Under the pieces are notes generated by a model. That model had not been told where the DNA came from. It worked only from the letters and a program-made list of their open reading frames with translations, and ran no database searches. From Chaetomium olivaceum (Eukaryota > Ascomycota > Sordariomycetes > Sordariales > Chaetomiaceae), in the NCBI GenBank assembly GCA_039881045.1, contig JAYWVB010000020.1:496001-560000 (forward strand): a stretch of DNA of 64,000 bases. The letters are read 5' to 3'. Position 1 is the stretch's first letter, and the number at the start of each line of letters is the position of its first letter. Positions 24,198-34,003 of this stretch are shown here, in pieces. Made by a program: the position numbers and the translations under genes.

Positions 24198-26914
24198 CTA
24201 TGATCGTTTCGCATGCCACTTTAACCTGCCCTTCTCGTTGACGATCCCGGACGCCGCCCGTAAAAACTCATCCAGCTCTACGGGCTTCGCCAGGGCCGCG
24301 GCCTCGGCCTCGGCGAGGCGGAAACCCGCCGCCTTGGGCTGGTTCTTGACGTGCGAGCTGAACCCAACCGCGCGATCGCCCCCTTCGTCGACGAGGTCGT
24401 ACACGTCGGACGTCTCGGGCTCGACGTCAGCCTGCGGGAGCACGCGCACCGCTTCCAGCGAGAGCTCGGACCGCTCACCGCCGCGCTGGCCCGCCTGGAT
24501 GCTGGTGTAGCGCAGCTTGAGCGAGGCGTACTCGGCTGTTACGGTGCGCTGTACCTCGATCGAGGCGAGGGTGTAGTCGACTTTGACTTGGGCTGGTGAG
24601 TCGGCGGCTCCTTCTTCTTCCTCTGGAGTTGTGGCGGGGATGGTGGTGATGGTGTCAGTGGTGGCGGGTGGGGTGAAGAGGTGGGGTGGAGGTCAACGCC
24701 GAGCAGGACTGGCGGGGTGCTGAGCGTGCCGTGCCAGGGGCGCAGGTCGGATTTGGAGAGGAAGGTGATGATGGCCGGGACGTGCTTCTCGATGCTTGCG
24801 CCCGGAAGGCTGAAGCTGCGCTGCTGCACGAGACGGGCGTCGACGGTTGCGGCGGGGAAGAGTACGTCGCCCGTGAATGTGTCCTTGATGGCGCGTAGGG
24901 AGGTCAACCCCTTGATTTCCGCATGGTCGGCTTCTACGCGGAGCTCAAGGATCGGCGCTGAGGCAATGAGTTCGGGTGAGAGGTCGGGGGACGGTACGAA
25001 GCGGATTACTGTAATCGTGTGCCAGAGGCCTTCTTCATGGAGATTGTTGGGCAGGTTGAGGCTACCGAGGGCGGGGAGGACCGGGACGAAGGACCGGGAT
25101 AGGGAGGTATCTAACTGGGGTGGTGGGCTGGGCGAAACAACGGACTGGTCCTGTTCCTGGCGGGCGAAAACGACATGACCAAAGGTCACATTTGTGCTGG
25201 TCTGTGGTTCGGCAGGCCACCCTCGTGAATTTTCCACAAGAGTGCCGGATTCTAACTCTCCGACAGCCTTCTCGTCGTTCAGCTTGAAAGGGAGAATGTC
25301 CGCCGGTATTGTGACTTGTTGTGCCTTGGATTCGGTGTTCGACTGGGGTACGGCGGCAGTCCACCTCTCCCACTTGTCGAAACGCTCTTGCCATGGCAAT
25401 TTTGTTGAGTAGTTGAGCAACGGGAGGTATCGACCTTGATGCGCCAGGTCACCCGGGACCACGGCCAAAGCGGTAGAAATGTAGGGTTTAGGTTCATATC
25501 CTTCACGCAAGAATCGAAGCACAGTCTCGCTCGAGTTTTCGAAGTATTCGTCGCGTTTCGACATATGAATCCAGGTTACGAGAATCTATGAAAGAGCATT
25601 TTGTTAGCCACCCATCACCGGCCCTGTAGAGCAGGATTAATTTATTTACCTTCTTTCCCGACGGATCGAGCCGTGTTACCGTGTTAGTCAAACGCCCAAC
25701 TTCCTCGAGGACACCGGGATCAAGAGCTCCGGGGGAAACGAGGTCGATGTCAAACTCGCTTGTCCTAGCATTTGAAAGGGTTTCATGGACACGGCCAAGA
25801 ACTGATAGTGCTGCGTGCCTCGGAGCGACGACAGAAACGAGCCGGGATTCTCGAATGAGTTTGACTTCCTTAACCTGCGCTAAGATGGCTCTTGGCGCAC
25901 CCTCTAGCCATCTTCTGTTGCCGACTGGGACATTGGAGTGTTAGCTCGGTAAAGCAAGACGGGTATTGAGGCTTCGCTTGACGTACGGGTCAGGAGGGAA
26001 AACTCCACATCACGGAGCCGTATGCTGAGGTAACCATCTCTGTCGAGGACGTTCTTGTTGGCCACGTCCCAGCATTCACGAATCAGCCGGACCACGAGCC
26101 GAGTCTTGGGGGCCATTCCCTTGGTGAGGTAGCCAACGAGGTGAGGTTCGACGTCTTCCGCCCCAGTCGTAACCGTCGGTGCCCATGGCTGGCGCTCTAC
26201 CACCCACGGGGCTTCTTCCGGGCTGTTGTTTTCCTCGCCACTGAGTCGCTGCAACGTTTCATATTCCTTGAAATAACGGGCTAACTGGGCACCTGTGAAC
26301 CCTCCGACGAGTGTGTTTTTGAGTTGGGTGAACTGCTTCTCGGAGAGTATTTTTCCGTCCTTCGGTCGTAGCTCGTGGATGTTGAGTAGGATGTCCTCAT
26401 CCGCCGGGGCGGCGTCTTCTTGAAGTAGCAGGCTCGCAGGATCAACGTGGGCCGCCTCGCCGTCGTCGGAAGCTGGCTGGGGCTTTTTTCTCCAAGCCCG
26501 CTTCTCTCGGAGAACAATGGCGGAGCCAGGTTTCCCTAGCATGTCTATGGAGAGCCCCTCCTTTTCGGGGGAGACGATTTGACCCCTGGACTTGTACAAG
26601 CGGTGTTCTGGCCGCGAAAGAAGTGGCCAGTTAGTTGCGAAGTGTTCATTGCTGACTTTCGTGTCGGCGTCGGATTCAGGGCTGGGTTCAGGGCTGGGTT
26701 CAGGGTTGGAATCAGCACCCGTCTCCCCATCGTCATGGTCGTTGAGCCATTCGGCGTCAGGTCGGCCGCGGTAGGAACCGAGAGATCGTAGAGGGGTTCG
26801 AAAAGACGAGAGGGCGAAGGCAGTAAACGGCGGCCGTTTGGGAACTCCAGCCAGCTGGAGTCGGCATCTCAGGCAGACAAAGCTGGCGCCTCCAGACAAC
26901 TTGCGGCCGAGCAT
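24198..26914 (-). CDS. SLS1: Mitochondrial inner-membrane regulator Sls1 homologue, one frameshift
   Basis: Sls1 sits on the matrix face of the inner mitochondrial membrane and couples mitochondrial transcription to translation. Exons: 26914-25987, 25924-25650 and 25585-24198. The N-terminus (FVCLRCRLQLAG, Arg/Ser-rich) fits a mitochondrial presequence. Then follow EHFATNWPLLSRPEHRLYKSRGQ-type sequence, ILLNIHELRPKDGKILSEKQF, GGFTGAQLARYF and, in exon 3, DLRPWHGTLSTPPVLLG. The C-terminal part (KAAGFRLAEAEAAAL, ELDEFLRAASGIVNEKGRLK) is in a different frame, joined by adding one base at the GGG run 24666-24668 (CCC on the coding strand). With it the spliced length is 864 codons. It shares a 401 bp divergent promoter with NSE3. 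Assignment rests on remembered family sequence; moderately strong. Confidence 0.75.
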
Positions 26915-27315
26915 GGGAACGATTCGGACGGCCCGTTATTGCACCATCAAAGCATCAGTGATGGGAAAGTCCTGCGGGTGGCATCCATCCAATATGGCCG
27001 GGGGCAGAGACGGCGGCGGAGTGGACCCCGAACTATCTTTGCGACGACAAAATATTTTGAGTGGGTCCCGCTGCTTGAGTCTGGACCAGGTACGCAAGGG
27101 TTCCGGCCGGCAAAAAAGCACATGAAGACGCGATTTGATACAGTGATCGACGCGCGCCGCGGCACCCCGCATCGCGAATTCAGGTCAACTTTTTTAATGG
27201 GAGCATTTTTTGACGTAACGAGCTCCCGCCCTTGAGTCGTTCTTTTTCACTTATTCATTCACTCCTCGTCAACGGCGGTTTCTTCCGCGACACTCCACCC
27301 ACGATCCCCCTCGCC
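26915..27315. promoter_or_regulatory. Divergent promoter of SLS1 and NSE3
   Basis: A 401 bp gap between two start codons on opposite strands. No TATA box stands out. A small upstream frame (26936-27172 -) has no support. Co-regulation is only a possibility. Confidence 0.4.
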
Positions 27316-28482
27316 ATGCCCGCACAACAGCGGCGAAGACGCCAGGTGAGCCTTGAATCTTGCTGGTTCGGGACGGAACCACAAGGCTGACCGAAAACAG
27401 GCTGTCTCAGAGGACGATGATGAGGATATGCAGCATGATAATTCTAATATGCCCGACGATGTTGACGGCGACGGCGACGAGCGGATGGTTGAGGGGGACA
27501 GCGAGACGAAACGAGCCAAGTGATCAAAAGCCTTGTACGCTATGCCCTTGCTTGCGAGTACTCGCGAACGCCGATTCGGAGAGACGGTATTAGGGATAAA
27601 GGTACTGAAGACACCAGGCCTAGTACAAGCGGCTACTGACGTTTGCAGTGCTCGGTTCCAATAGCCGAGAATTTAAGAAAGTGTTCGCTGGCGCGCAAAA
27701 ACAATTACGGGCAACATTTGGCATGGAGATGGTCGAACTGCCGACGAAAGATAGGAACCTCCTAACGACAGAACAGAAAAGGAAAGGTATGTTTCACGCC
27801 GTCCCTAATCAAAGAACTGATCGCGACGACTAACACGCCCTCGGCAGCTGCCAAAACGCAGAGTCAAAAAGAACTAAGCTCGAACGCGTACGTCCTCGTT
27901 TCCACGCTCCCCGACGCTTTCACAACGCCGGCCATCATAACCCCATCCAAGGTCGAGTCCGCTGAGGGCGAGGCTTCCTACATCGCTCTCTATACCACGA
28001 TCATCGCCATTATCACGCTTAGCGGCGGTGAGCTCAGTGATCCGCGCTTGCGGAGACACCTTTCGCGGCTCAACGCCCTCGAGAACATGCCGAGCATGAA
28101 TCCACACAATGAGGCATCGCCGAACGAGAAGACGGATAACGTCCTCCAACGGATGATACGGCAAGGGTACTTGGTGCGAGTAACTGAGTCAAGGTCGATG
28201 GGCGATGACGACGGCACAACCTGGCACGTTGGGCCGCGCGGTAAGGTGGAGGTCGGGAAGGAGGCGATTGCGGCGTTCGTAAGGACCATCTACGGCGGAT
28301 CCAACGAGGAGCTTGAAAGCAAGTTGCAGGTTAGCCTGAAAACAGGAGGCAGGGCACCGGGCGTGCCCGAGACTGTCGAAGAGGAAGCGGAGGCGCCGGC
28401 GCCGGACAGCGATCCCGGGGCGAGTACTCGGCGCAGGGGGAGGAGACGGCGAACTGAGGCCGAAGAGGAAGCGAGCGAGTGA
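27316..28482 (+). CDS. NSE3: Nse3/MAGE-type subunit of the SMC5-SMC6 complex, one frameshift
   Basis: MAGE-domain subunit that, with Nse1 and Nse4, binds the SMC5-SMC6 DNA repair complex in the nucleus. Exons: 27316-27345, 27401-27601, 27649-27786 and 27848-28482. After a basic N-terminus (MPAQQRRRRQ) and an acidic stretch comes the MAGE domain: VRYALACEYSRTPIRRDGI, FKKVFAGAQKQLRATFGMEM, YVLVSTLP, LSGGELSDPRLRRHL and NVLQRMIRQGYLVRV, the winged-helix end. The C-terminus is acidic then Arg-rich (RRRGRRRRTEAEEE). The frame breaks at 27520, where GCC AAG TGA would read GCC AAG GTG ATC if one G were added; that gives 335 codons in total. Convergent with SF3B5, 304 bp between stops. Confidence 0.85.
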
Positions 28483-28786
28483 TTCACGACGGACTGGGCT
28501 GGGAGAGCCGTTGGGATCAGGGTATCATTGTGTATTATTCTCTCTATGGAGTTGGGCTTACAGGTATGTACGGAGGCGTTCTGTTGTCTAGCGTTTGTAG
28601 ACCCTCCCGATAACATCCGCGGCAGCCGGTGGGGAAAAGGGTCGTCTCATAGAAGCAAGCGCACCAGGGGCATGCCCTGTTGGCGGTCTGCTAGCTGCCC
28701 GCGTATTCTCGGCGTCCGCTCGCTGTCCGCCTGTGTTGTTCCTTGTCTCCTCGTAAATGACCTTTCCTCGTGAACGTTGTCGGACT
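28483..28786. other. Convergent intergenic region, NSE3 and SF3B5 3' ends
   Basis: 304 bp shared by the 3' ends of NSE3 (+) and SF3B5 (-). The frame 28588-28875 (-) reads through here in the wrong phase and is not a gene. Confidence 0.5.
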
Positions 28787-29220
28787 TCACGACTCCTCTT
28801 GGCGCGGCGCCACGAACGCTTCTTCGCCTTCGCGAGGCGGCGGGGGCCCGGCTGGCTGGAGCATTTTCTACACACAAAACCACGCCATTAGCGACTGCGA
28901 TACACTTGACAAGCGGGAAAGATGGTGAACAGAGGTTCCATACCCGAATCATTTGCACGCGCACTTTGGCAACCGGCTCATTCTCTGCAAGCGCAATGTA
29001 GGATAACAGTGGCGGATGCCCGGCGATGCTCGAGTATGTGTCGCGGTGAATGTTAGTCTTCCACTCCCAGCTCGTCGTGTCCGGGTGTCCGGTGCCGATG
29101 AACTTGGCCTGGAGCCGCTCGAGTTCCTGTTGGTTGCGGAGCTTGTCGGCCTATTGATTCGGGTGGTTAGTATTTGTAAAAATGAGTACCGGGGAGCAAT
29201 GACATACCATCTTGTTATTA
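28787..29220 (-). CDS. SF3B5: Splicing factor 3B subunit 5 (SF3b10/Ysf3)
   Basis: Small subunit of the SF3b particle of the U2 snRNP, which recognises intron branch sites. 96 residues in three exons: 29220-29218, 29150-28944 and 28867-28787. The match to the human protein is strong along its length: LERLQAKFIGTGHPDTTSWEW, then NIHRDTYSSIAGHPPLLSYIALAENEPVAKVR, then KMLQPAGPPP, with only the acidic C-terminal tail being less conserved. The first exon contains nothing but the ATG, split from the body by a 67 nt intron with donor GTATGT. Because of this the ORF-level call is easily missed. Divergent from the MYND-like gene to the right. Confidence 0.93.
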
Positions 29221-29689
29221 TGTTGATGGCGCTTGAAATAGATAGTATGAGATGGGTTGGTGGTCAATGGCGGTTCTCCGTTGTTGCGATGCCTGGAATC
29301 AAATGTGAATGACCTCTGTATGCAACGCTAAACTTCATGGTGACATAGCCCCACACGGCCATCTTGGCGCTGCAAGGGGCTGTGGAACTCTTCCCCGTCT
29401 CTCACTCATGCACAATCCCCCAGCCTCACATTTCCGTATTTCACCATCAGCCTCGTCAAATACGACTGCTATTTTAATGCTTACGTTGGGATTATATGTG
29501 GCCATCATAATCTGGTTGCCATATTTTGTCTAGACCAAGGCAAACCCGTTTGTTTGAGCTATCTAGGCCTATTCGTACAGGAGCTCGAGCCTTCAACAGC
29601 ATCACTGACCTCATCACGACCTTCACAACAACCACTCACTCATTCGCTCACTCACTCACTCACTCACTCACTCACTCACCTACCCGACC
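29221..29689. promoter_or_regulatory. Divergent promoter of SF3B5 and the MYND-like gene
   Basis: 469 bp between two start codons. The right end holds a CTCA microsatellite ending 12 bp before the ATG at 29690, so it probably lies in the leader of that transcript. No TATA box recognised. Confidence 0.4.
29647..29678. repeat. (CTCA)8 microsatellite
   Basis: Eight perfect CTCA units, preceded by imperfect CACT/CATT units from about 29632. It lies directly upstream of a start codon and is likely length-polymorphic; a pyrimidine-rich leader repeat could affect translation or splicing, but nothing shows this here. Confidence 0.95.
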
Positions 29690-31299
29690 ATGCCAGAGCT
29701 TCTTCTCCAATCCGCCGTTGCCGCCGACAGATCCAAAGACTTCACGATTCGAGCCGCCCAGATCAAGGCCAACTGCCGTAACCAGCACGGCGATCACGAA
29801 TCTCTAGTCTCGTGCCCACAATGTTACGAACTCCTCCTTGACGCTCTCCGGGCGCGTTATTTCAGCCCCTCATCAAACACCAACGACGCAGGAGTGCCCG
29901 GAGACCAACAGCAAGAATGGTTTACCTCGCGGACCGCCTTCCTTTCAGCACTGAACCTCCTGATCGACTCCGCCAAGGAGTACCAGATTTCTCCGAAAGC
30001 TATCGACGACCATGTGCAGGAGGAGCGGAGTCGGTGGTATGCTGAGCGGGTGCGCTCGTCACTACTGAGGTTGATGGTGGAGGACCCATTAGGGCGCGGG
30101 GCGGTGTTCGAGAAGCTAGAAGACCTGTCCACTACGACCACAGGTGGTGACCTGGTTGCCTTGGCCAGAGAGGTGGCCGAGATTCTCAGTAAGGGGCCAT
30201 TGGCGCCTGAGCAAGGGATAGACCGTCATCTACCTAGCAAGGTAGCTGCCGCGAGCGATGTGACGGCAAAGGCAGAGGTTTGGAGGGATGCCTTCTTCAA
30301 GAATGAGGATGGCACCGTGCCCGCAGACCACCAGAAGTACGTCGACATGCTGCTGTATCACCGACTGTCTATGGGGCAGGTGGGGATCGGATTCTCGACG
30401 AGCGGCAGACGGCCATGGGCGCGCGGGAACAGACGGACAAGCTTAACCAGCGGCTCGATGAACTCCGCCGGGCCAGGGCCGCACACGAGGCGCAAAAGAC
30501 GAGGAAAGCGCAGCGGCGGGAAAGCCTCGCCCAGCAAAAAGTACCGGATGAGCTGTACGACCTTCCCAGCTGTGCCGTCTGTGGGCAAGAGCCACGAACA
30601 GAAGACTACTTCGCCTGCAGCATATGCACCATACTTGCGGGAGCGGGAGCCATATCAAAGCAAACCGTCTTCTGCTCCGAGCGGTGCGAACAGCAAGGCC
30701 ACGTAAGCCAACCTCCCCATCCCTCACACAAGCCCACCGTCCGCTCTCACTAACAATCACTTCTAGCCCTCACACGCAGAAACACACACCTGCGCCTCCG
30801 CCCTAGACTGCATCCAACTCCACGCAGCCAACACCACCATCAACACCACCAACAACCCTACCCCACCACCGCCAACCAAAACACAGAAGAAGAAGAAGAC
30901 GCAGAAGGCGAAGAAGACAGCCCCATGGCCGACGCCCCCCCGCCTCCAACCGAACTTCGCTTCTGCACCGAATGCCTAACCACCCTCAAGCAACCCACCG
31001 CCTGGTGCTCCCTCGCCTGCGCCGACGCCAATTTCCAAACCCACCGGGAAACGGTACACCTGCCAGGGCGGGCGCGGCTGGGGTTGGGGTTGGGAGGGGA
31101 AGGGGTCGGGGATGGTGACGACGAGGCGCAGCTAGAGTATTATTCGCCTTCTTCTCCTTCTGCTTCTTCGTTTAAGGGGGGTGAGGAGGGGGAGAAGAGG
31201 TACCGGGCGAGGGATATCGCGGCACTTACGACGGGGCTGAGGGAGGCAGCTAGGGAGTGGGAAGGGCGGAATCGAGTTAGGCTGGAGGGACTGGCTTGA
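29690..31299 (+). CDS. Putative MYND-like zinc-binding protein, two frameshifts
   Basis: Function unknown. Exons 29690-30702 and 30767-31299. The first 210 residues are helical (ALNLLIDSAKEYQISPKAIDD, ERSRWYAERVR), followed by a coiled coil rich in Arg/Gln/Glu (NQRLDELRRARAAHEAQ). Then a zinc cluster: CAVCG, ACSICTIL, FCSERCEQQGH and, after the intron, HAETHTC, which follows the C-x2-C, C-x2-C, C-x3-C, H-x3-C order of MYND fingers. An acidic linker leads to a second cluster, FCTECLTTL...WCSLACADANFQTHRETVH. Two bases must be added: one in the GGGG run 30382-30385 (to give GDRILDERQ) and one between about 30820 and 30925 (the acidic linker). The total is then 516 codons. Without them the second zinc cluster is lost. 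Confidence 0.65.
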
Positions 31300-32403
31300 G
31301 GGTTTTGCGCGTGGAAGAAGGGTGGCGCGGGTGGTGGGTGACGATGTGAGTGGTTGTGATGTAGGATATGTATATATCAGAAAGGGAGTGATGAATATTA
31401 TTGAGATCTTTGAGAGTGTATTATGCGTGGCCGTTTCTTGCTTCGCTCTCCTGTGTCGTCAAGGCAAGAAGTGGATTCGAGACAACCATTGTACTCAGGT
31501 CGAGCCGCAAATCTCCGCATGGCGCTTCGCAGTGATACCATCCAACCGCACCATACTAGCTCACTTCACAGCCTGTCCGCTACAATAACACAGCATCACG
31601 AACCAAGAACTCAAAGTGTCGGGACAGAAAACATCATCGTGTTGATTTGATCGAGTAACATAAAGGAACAACACCGCCCAAGTCAACCCGGGGCTAGGAC
31701 AACCCAGCTACGTACGGCGCTGTTCAGTCTGTACAGTAGTCGCGATTCGCATTCTGCTCTGCCAGCCCGGACACCTCGAGGAAGAGAAGAAAATGAGAAC
31801 TTGTAGTGGCGGAGCTCGACCGCGCAGTCGGTAAACAGATATCCATCCCCCCTTCTCCAGGGTTTTAGTCCAGAAGACGACATGAAGAAGAAAAAAAGTA
31901 AGACGGGTTAAAAAGGGAAAGGGGTATTCCATGTTTGGCCATATCAAAATAAACGTGGTACATGAGAAGGCAATGTGGGCTGCTTCGGAGCTCGCAGCAA
32001 GCGCCAAACGCCCTCAGAACAGAACTCCCTTGATGCCATCCATGACCGGCAAAACCGTTGGCCCAACCACCGCGGCTCATCCGAACTAAAAGAGCTCGTT
32101 ATGAAGTAAATAAAGAAAAGTCGTGAAGACCGAATGGCGATTGTTGTTGGTAAAAAAGAAAAATCGAATTGGGTATTGTCGTCGCGATCTGAAGCCCACA
32201 GAAGTAGACACTGAAAACAAGAAGGTCGAGATTGGTATCAACAAAGGGGAGGGTCTGAGGGCGCATGTGGTACACGCCCCATTTCCACTCCCGTAAAGGG
32301 TGATATTATTGACGTAGCTGACCTCAGTAATGTTGAGGCAGGCGCAAGGCAGGCGCAAGGCAGGCGAAGGCAGGCGAAGGCCTGATCAGCCCTCGGCATT
32401 ATT
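31300..32403. other. Convergent intergenic region, MYND-like gene and septin 3' ends
   Basis: 1.1 kb with no supported gene. A short direct repeat of GGCGCAAGGCA/GGCGAAGGCA type (GGCAGGCGCAAGGCAGGCG) spans about 32336-32382. Remaining sequence is likely 3' untranslated. Confidence 0.5.
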
Positions 32404-34003
32404 TCACCGATGTCCCTTGGCCCCCTGCTGCTTGAGCCTGCTTGTTCTCCAGCCTTCATACCATTGCTCCCTGCTAAGCTCGCGGAGCTCACCCCGCCAC
32501 TCGCTAAAGACGGTGTCCTTGAGGCGGACAAAGTCGCAGTGCTCCTCGTTGTACGGGTCGGCGAAGCCCCATGGGAACTGCCGTCCGATAACCTCAGGCT
32601 CATAGATGTCCGGGCTCAGTATCGACAAGGGCAAAAAGGGCACCTCGTCTTCCTTGGGGTTTTCCTCTGTGGCCTTTTGTCGACGGACGGAACCGCTTGA
32701 CAGCCGCTTCGGTTTGGGCGAGTCTTGGCTCTGAATGGGCAACTCTGAACCCTCCTCGCCCGCTTCGGCAGCCTCATCCTCCCCACTGAGTTCCGACACC
32801 TGATCCTCGTCCTCTTCGTCGATCCTAGCAGGGTCGGTACTGGAGTCATCGTCGTCGTCGAGACCAAGGGCTTCCAATGGGTCGAGGTTTGCTTTTTTGA
32901 GGCTCTCCGCCACCGTCCGCTTGAGCATGCTCATGTGCTTTGTCGTGATGGTGTCCGCCTTGGCAATGACCGGAATGACGGTAGTTTTGCCCTGCAGCGT
33001 TCGCAGGACCTGCAAATCAAGATCCTCGTCCAGGCCACCCACGATACGCGTGTGAGGGATATGCTTCCCTCCGTTATGCTGGCCGTTCGCAGATGCAGCC
33101 CGGGCTGCCACAATGTTCCGGTCGAGGCGCGAGGGGTCGAGGACGAGGAAAACCGCATGAATGTGGGTATCCTGCACCCCAGGGGACCGGATCACCTTCA
33201 TCTCCTCGGCAAAGGTTTCCTCGAATTTGCTCTCAAGGAAGCTCGACATCTCGCGAAGCTGTAGGTCCACCACATTCTTTTCCAAGCCTTCGGAATCCCA
33301 CAAGGTAAGGCCAATACGTTCACTATCGATTTCGGTCTCCAGGTAGTGGGGGATGAAGTTGCCAGAAGGCGGCGCCCGCGGGGGCTCGTCGTGCTCGACA
33401 GTGCTCTTCGCCCGCTTCTTTGCGGGGAGAGCAAGCGCCGTCTTGAGAAACTCAAGGAAAGAAGTTTTGCCCGAATTTGACGTACCAACAATGAGGATGC
33501 TGGGCAAACAGTGAGCAATGCGCCAAGCGGAGGGTTGCTAGGGGGTTGACTTACTTGAAAGGAGTGGGGTCCTTCCTCCTCCGAACCCTTCTAGGGCTGT
33601 TGATGGTACTGATCGCGCTGCTGGCATAGCTGTAGCGGCCGCGGTGTGCCATACTTCCGCTGCCGGCATAAGGATCAAAGCCGCCATTGGGGATGGGGGG
33701 AGGGGGGATGCTGATGGCAGAGCGAGGTGGCTCCATCGAGGCCCGTGGAGTGGCAGCCGACATTTGCTGCTCAGCTCTTCCAGAGACGATTGCGAGAGAA
33801 TCGGGGCGAGCATCGCTGCCGAGGCCTAATTGAGGTGCAGGGGCGCCATTGTAAAGAACCGGCAGGCGCGGTGGGGACTTGGGGACGGCATCGCGCTGGC
33901 GCTGAAGCTCCAACTCCCTAGCAGCCTGCTGCCTCTTCAGGTCGCTGCTTTTGCTGCGTCGTAGTAACATTCCGAGGCTAGAGCGACGAGGCGGGGTTGA
34001 CAT
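32404..34003 (-). CDS. aspE: Septin, AspE-like
   Basis: GTP-binding filament protein of the cell cortex; AspE-type septins are specific to filamentous fungi and some other lineages. Exons 34003-33555 and 33499-32404, 514 residues, no frameshift. I chose ATG 34003 (MSTPPRRSS); the frame upstream only offers a TTG. Order: basic/Pro-rich N-terminus, polybasic stretch RRVRRRK before the P-loop, GTSNSGKTS (155-163, G1), DSEG in the switch II position (G3), VIAKAD (G4), an acidic Ser-rich insert (DDDDDSSTDPARIDEEDED), then FLPLSILSPDIYEPEVIGRQFPWG and the C-terminal end of the GTPase domain. No long C-terminal coiled coil, as in AspE. The subgroup is inferred; the septin family itself is secure. 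Confidence 0.82.
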
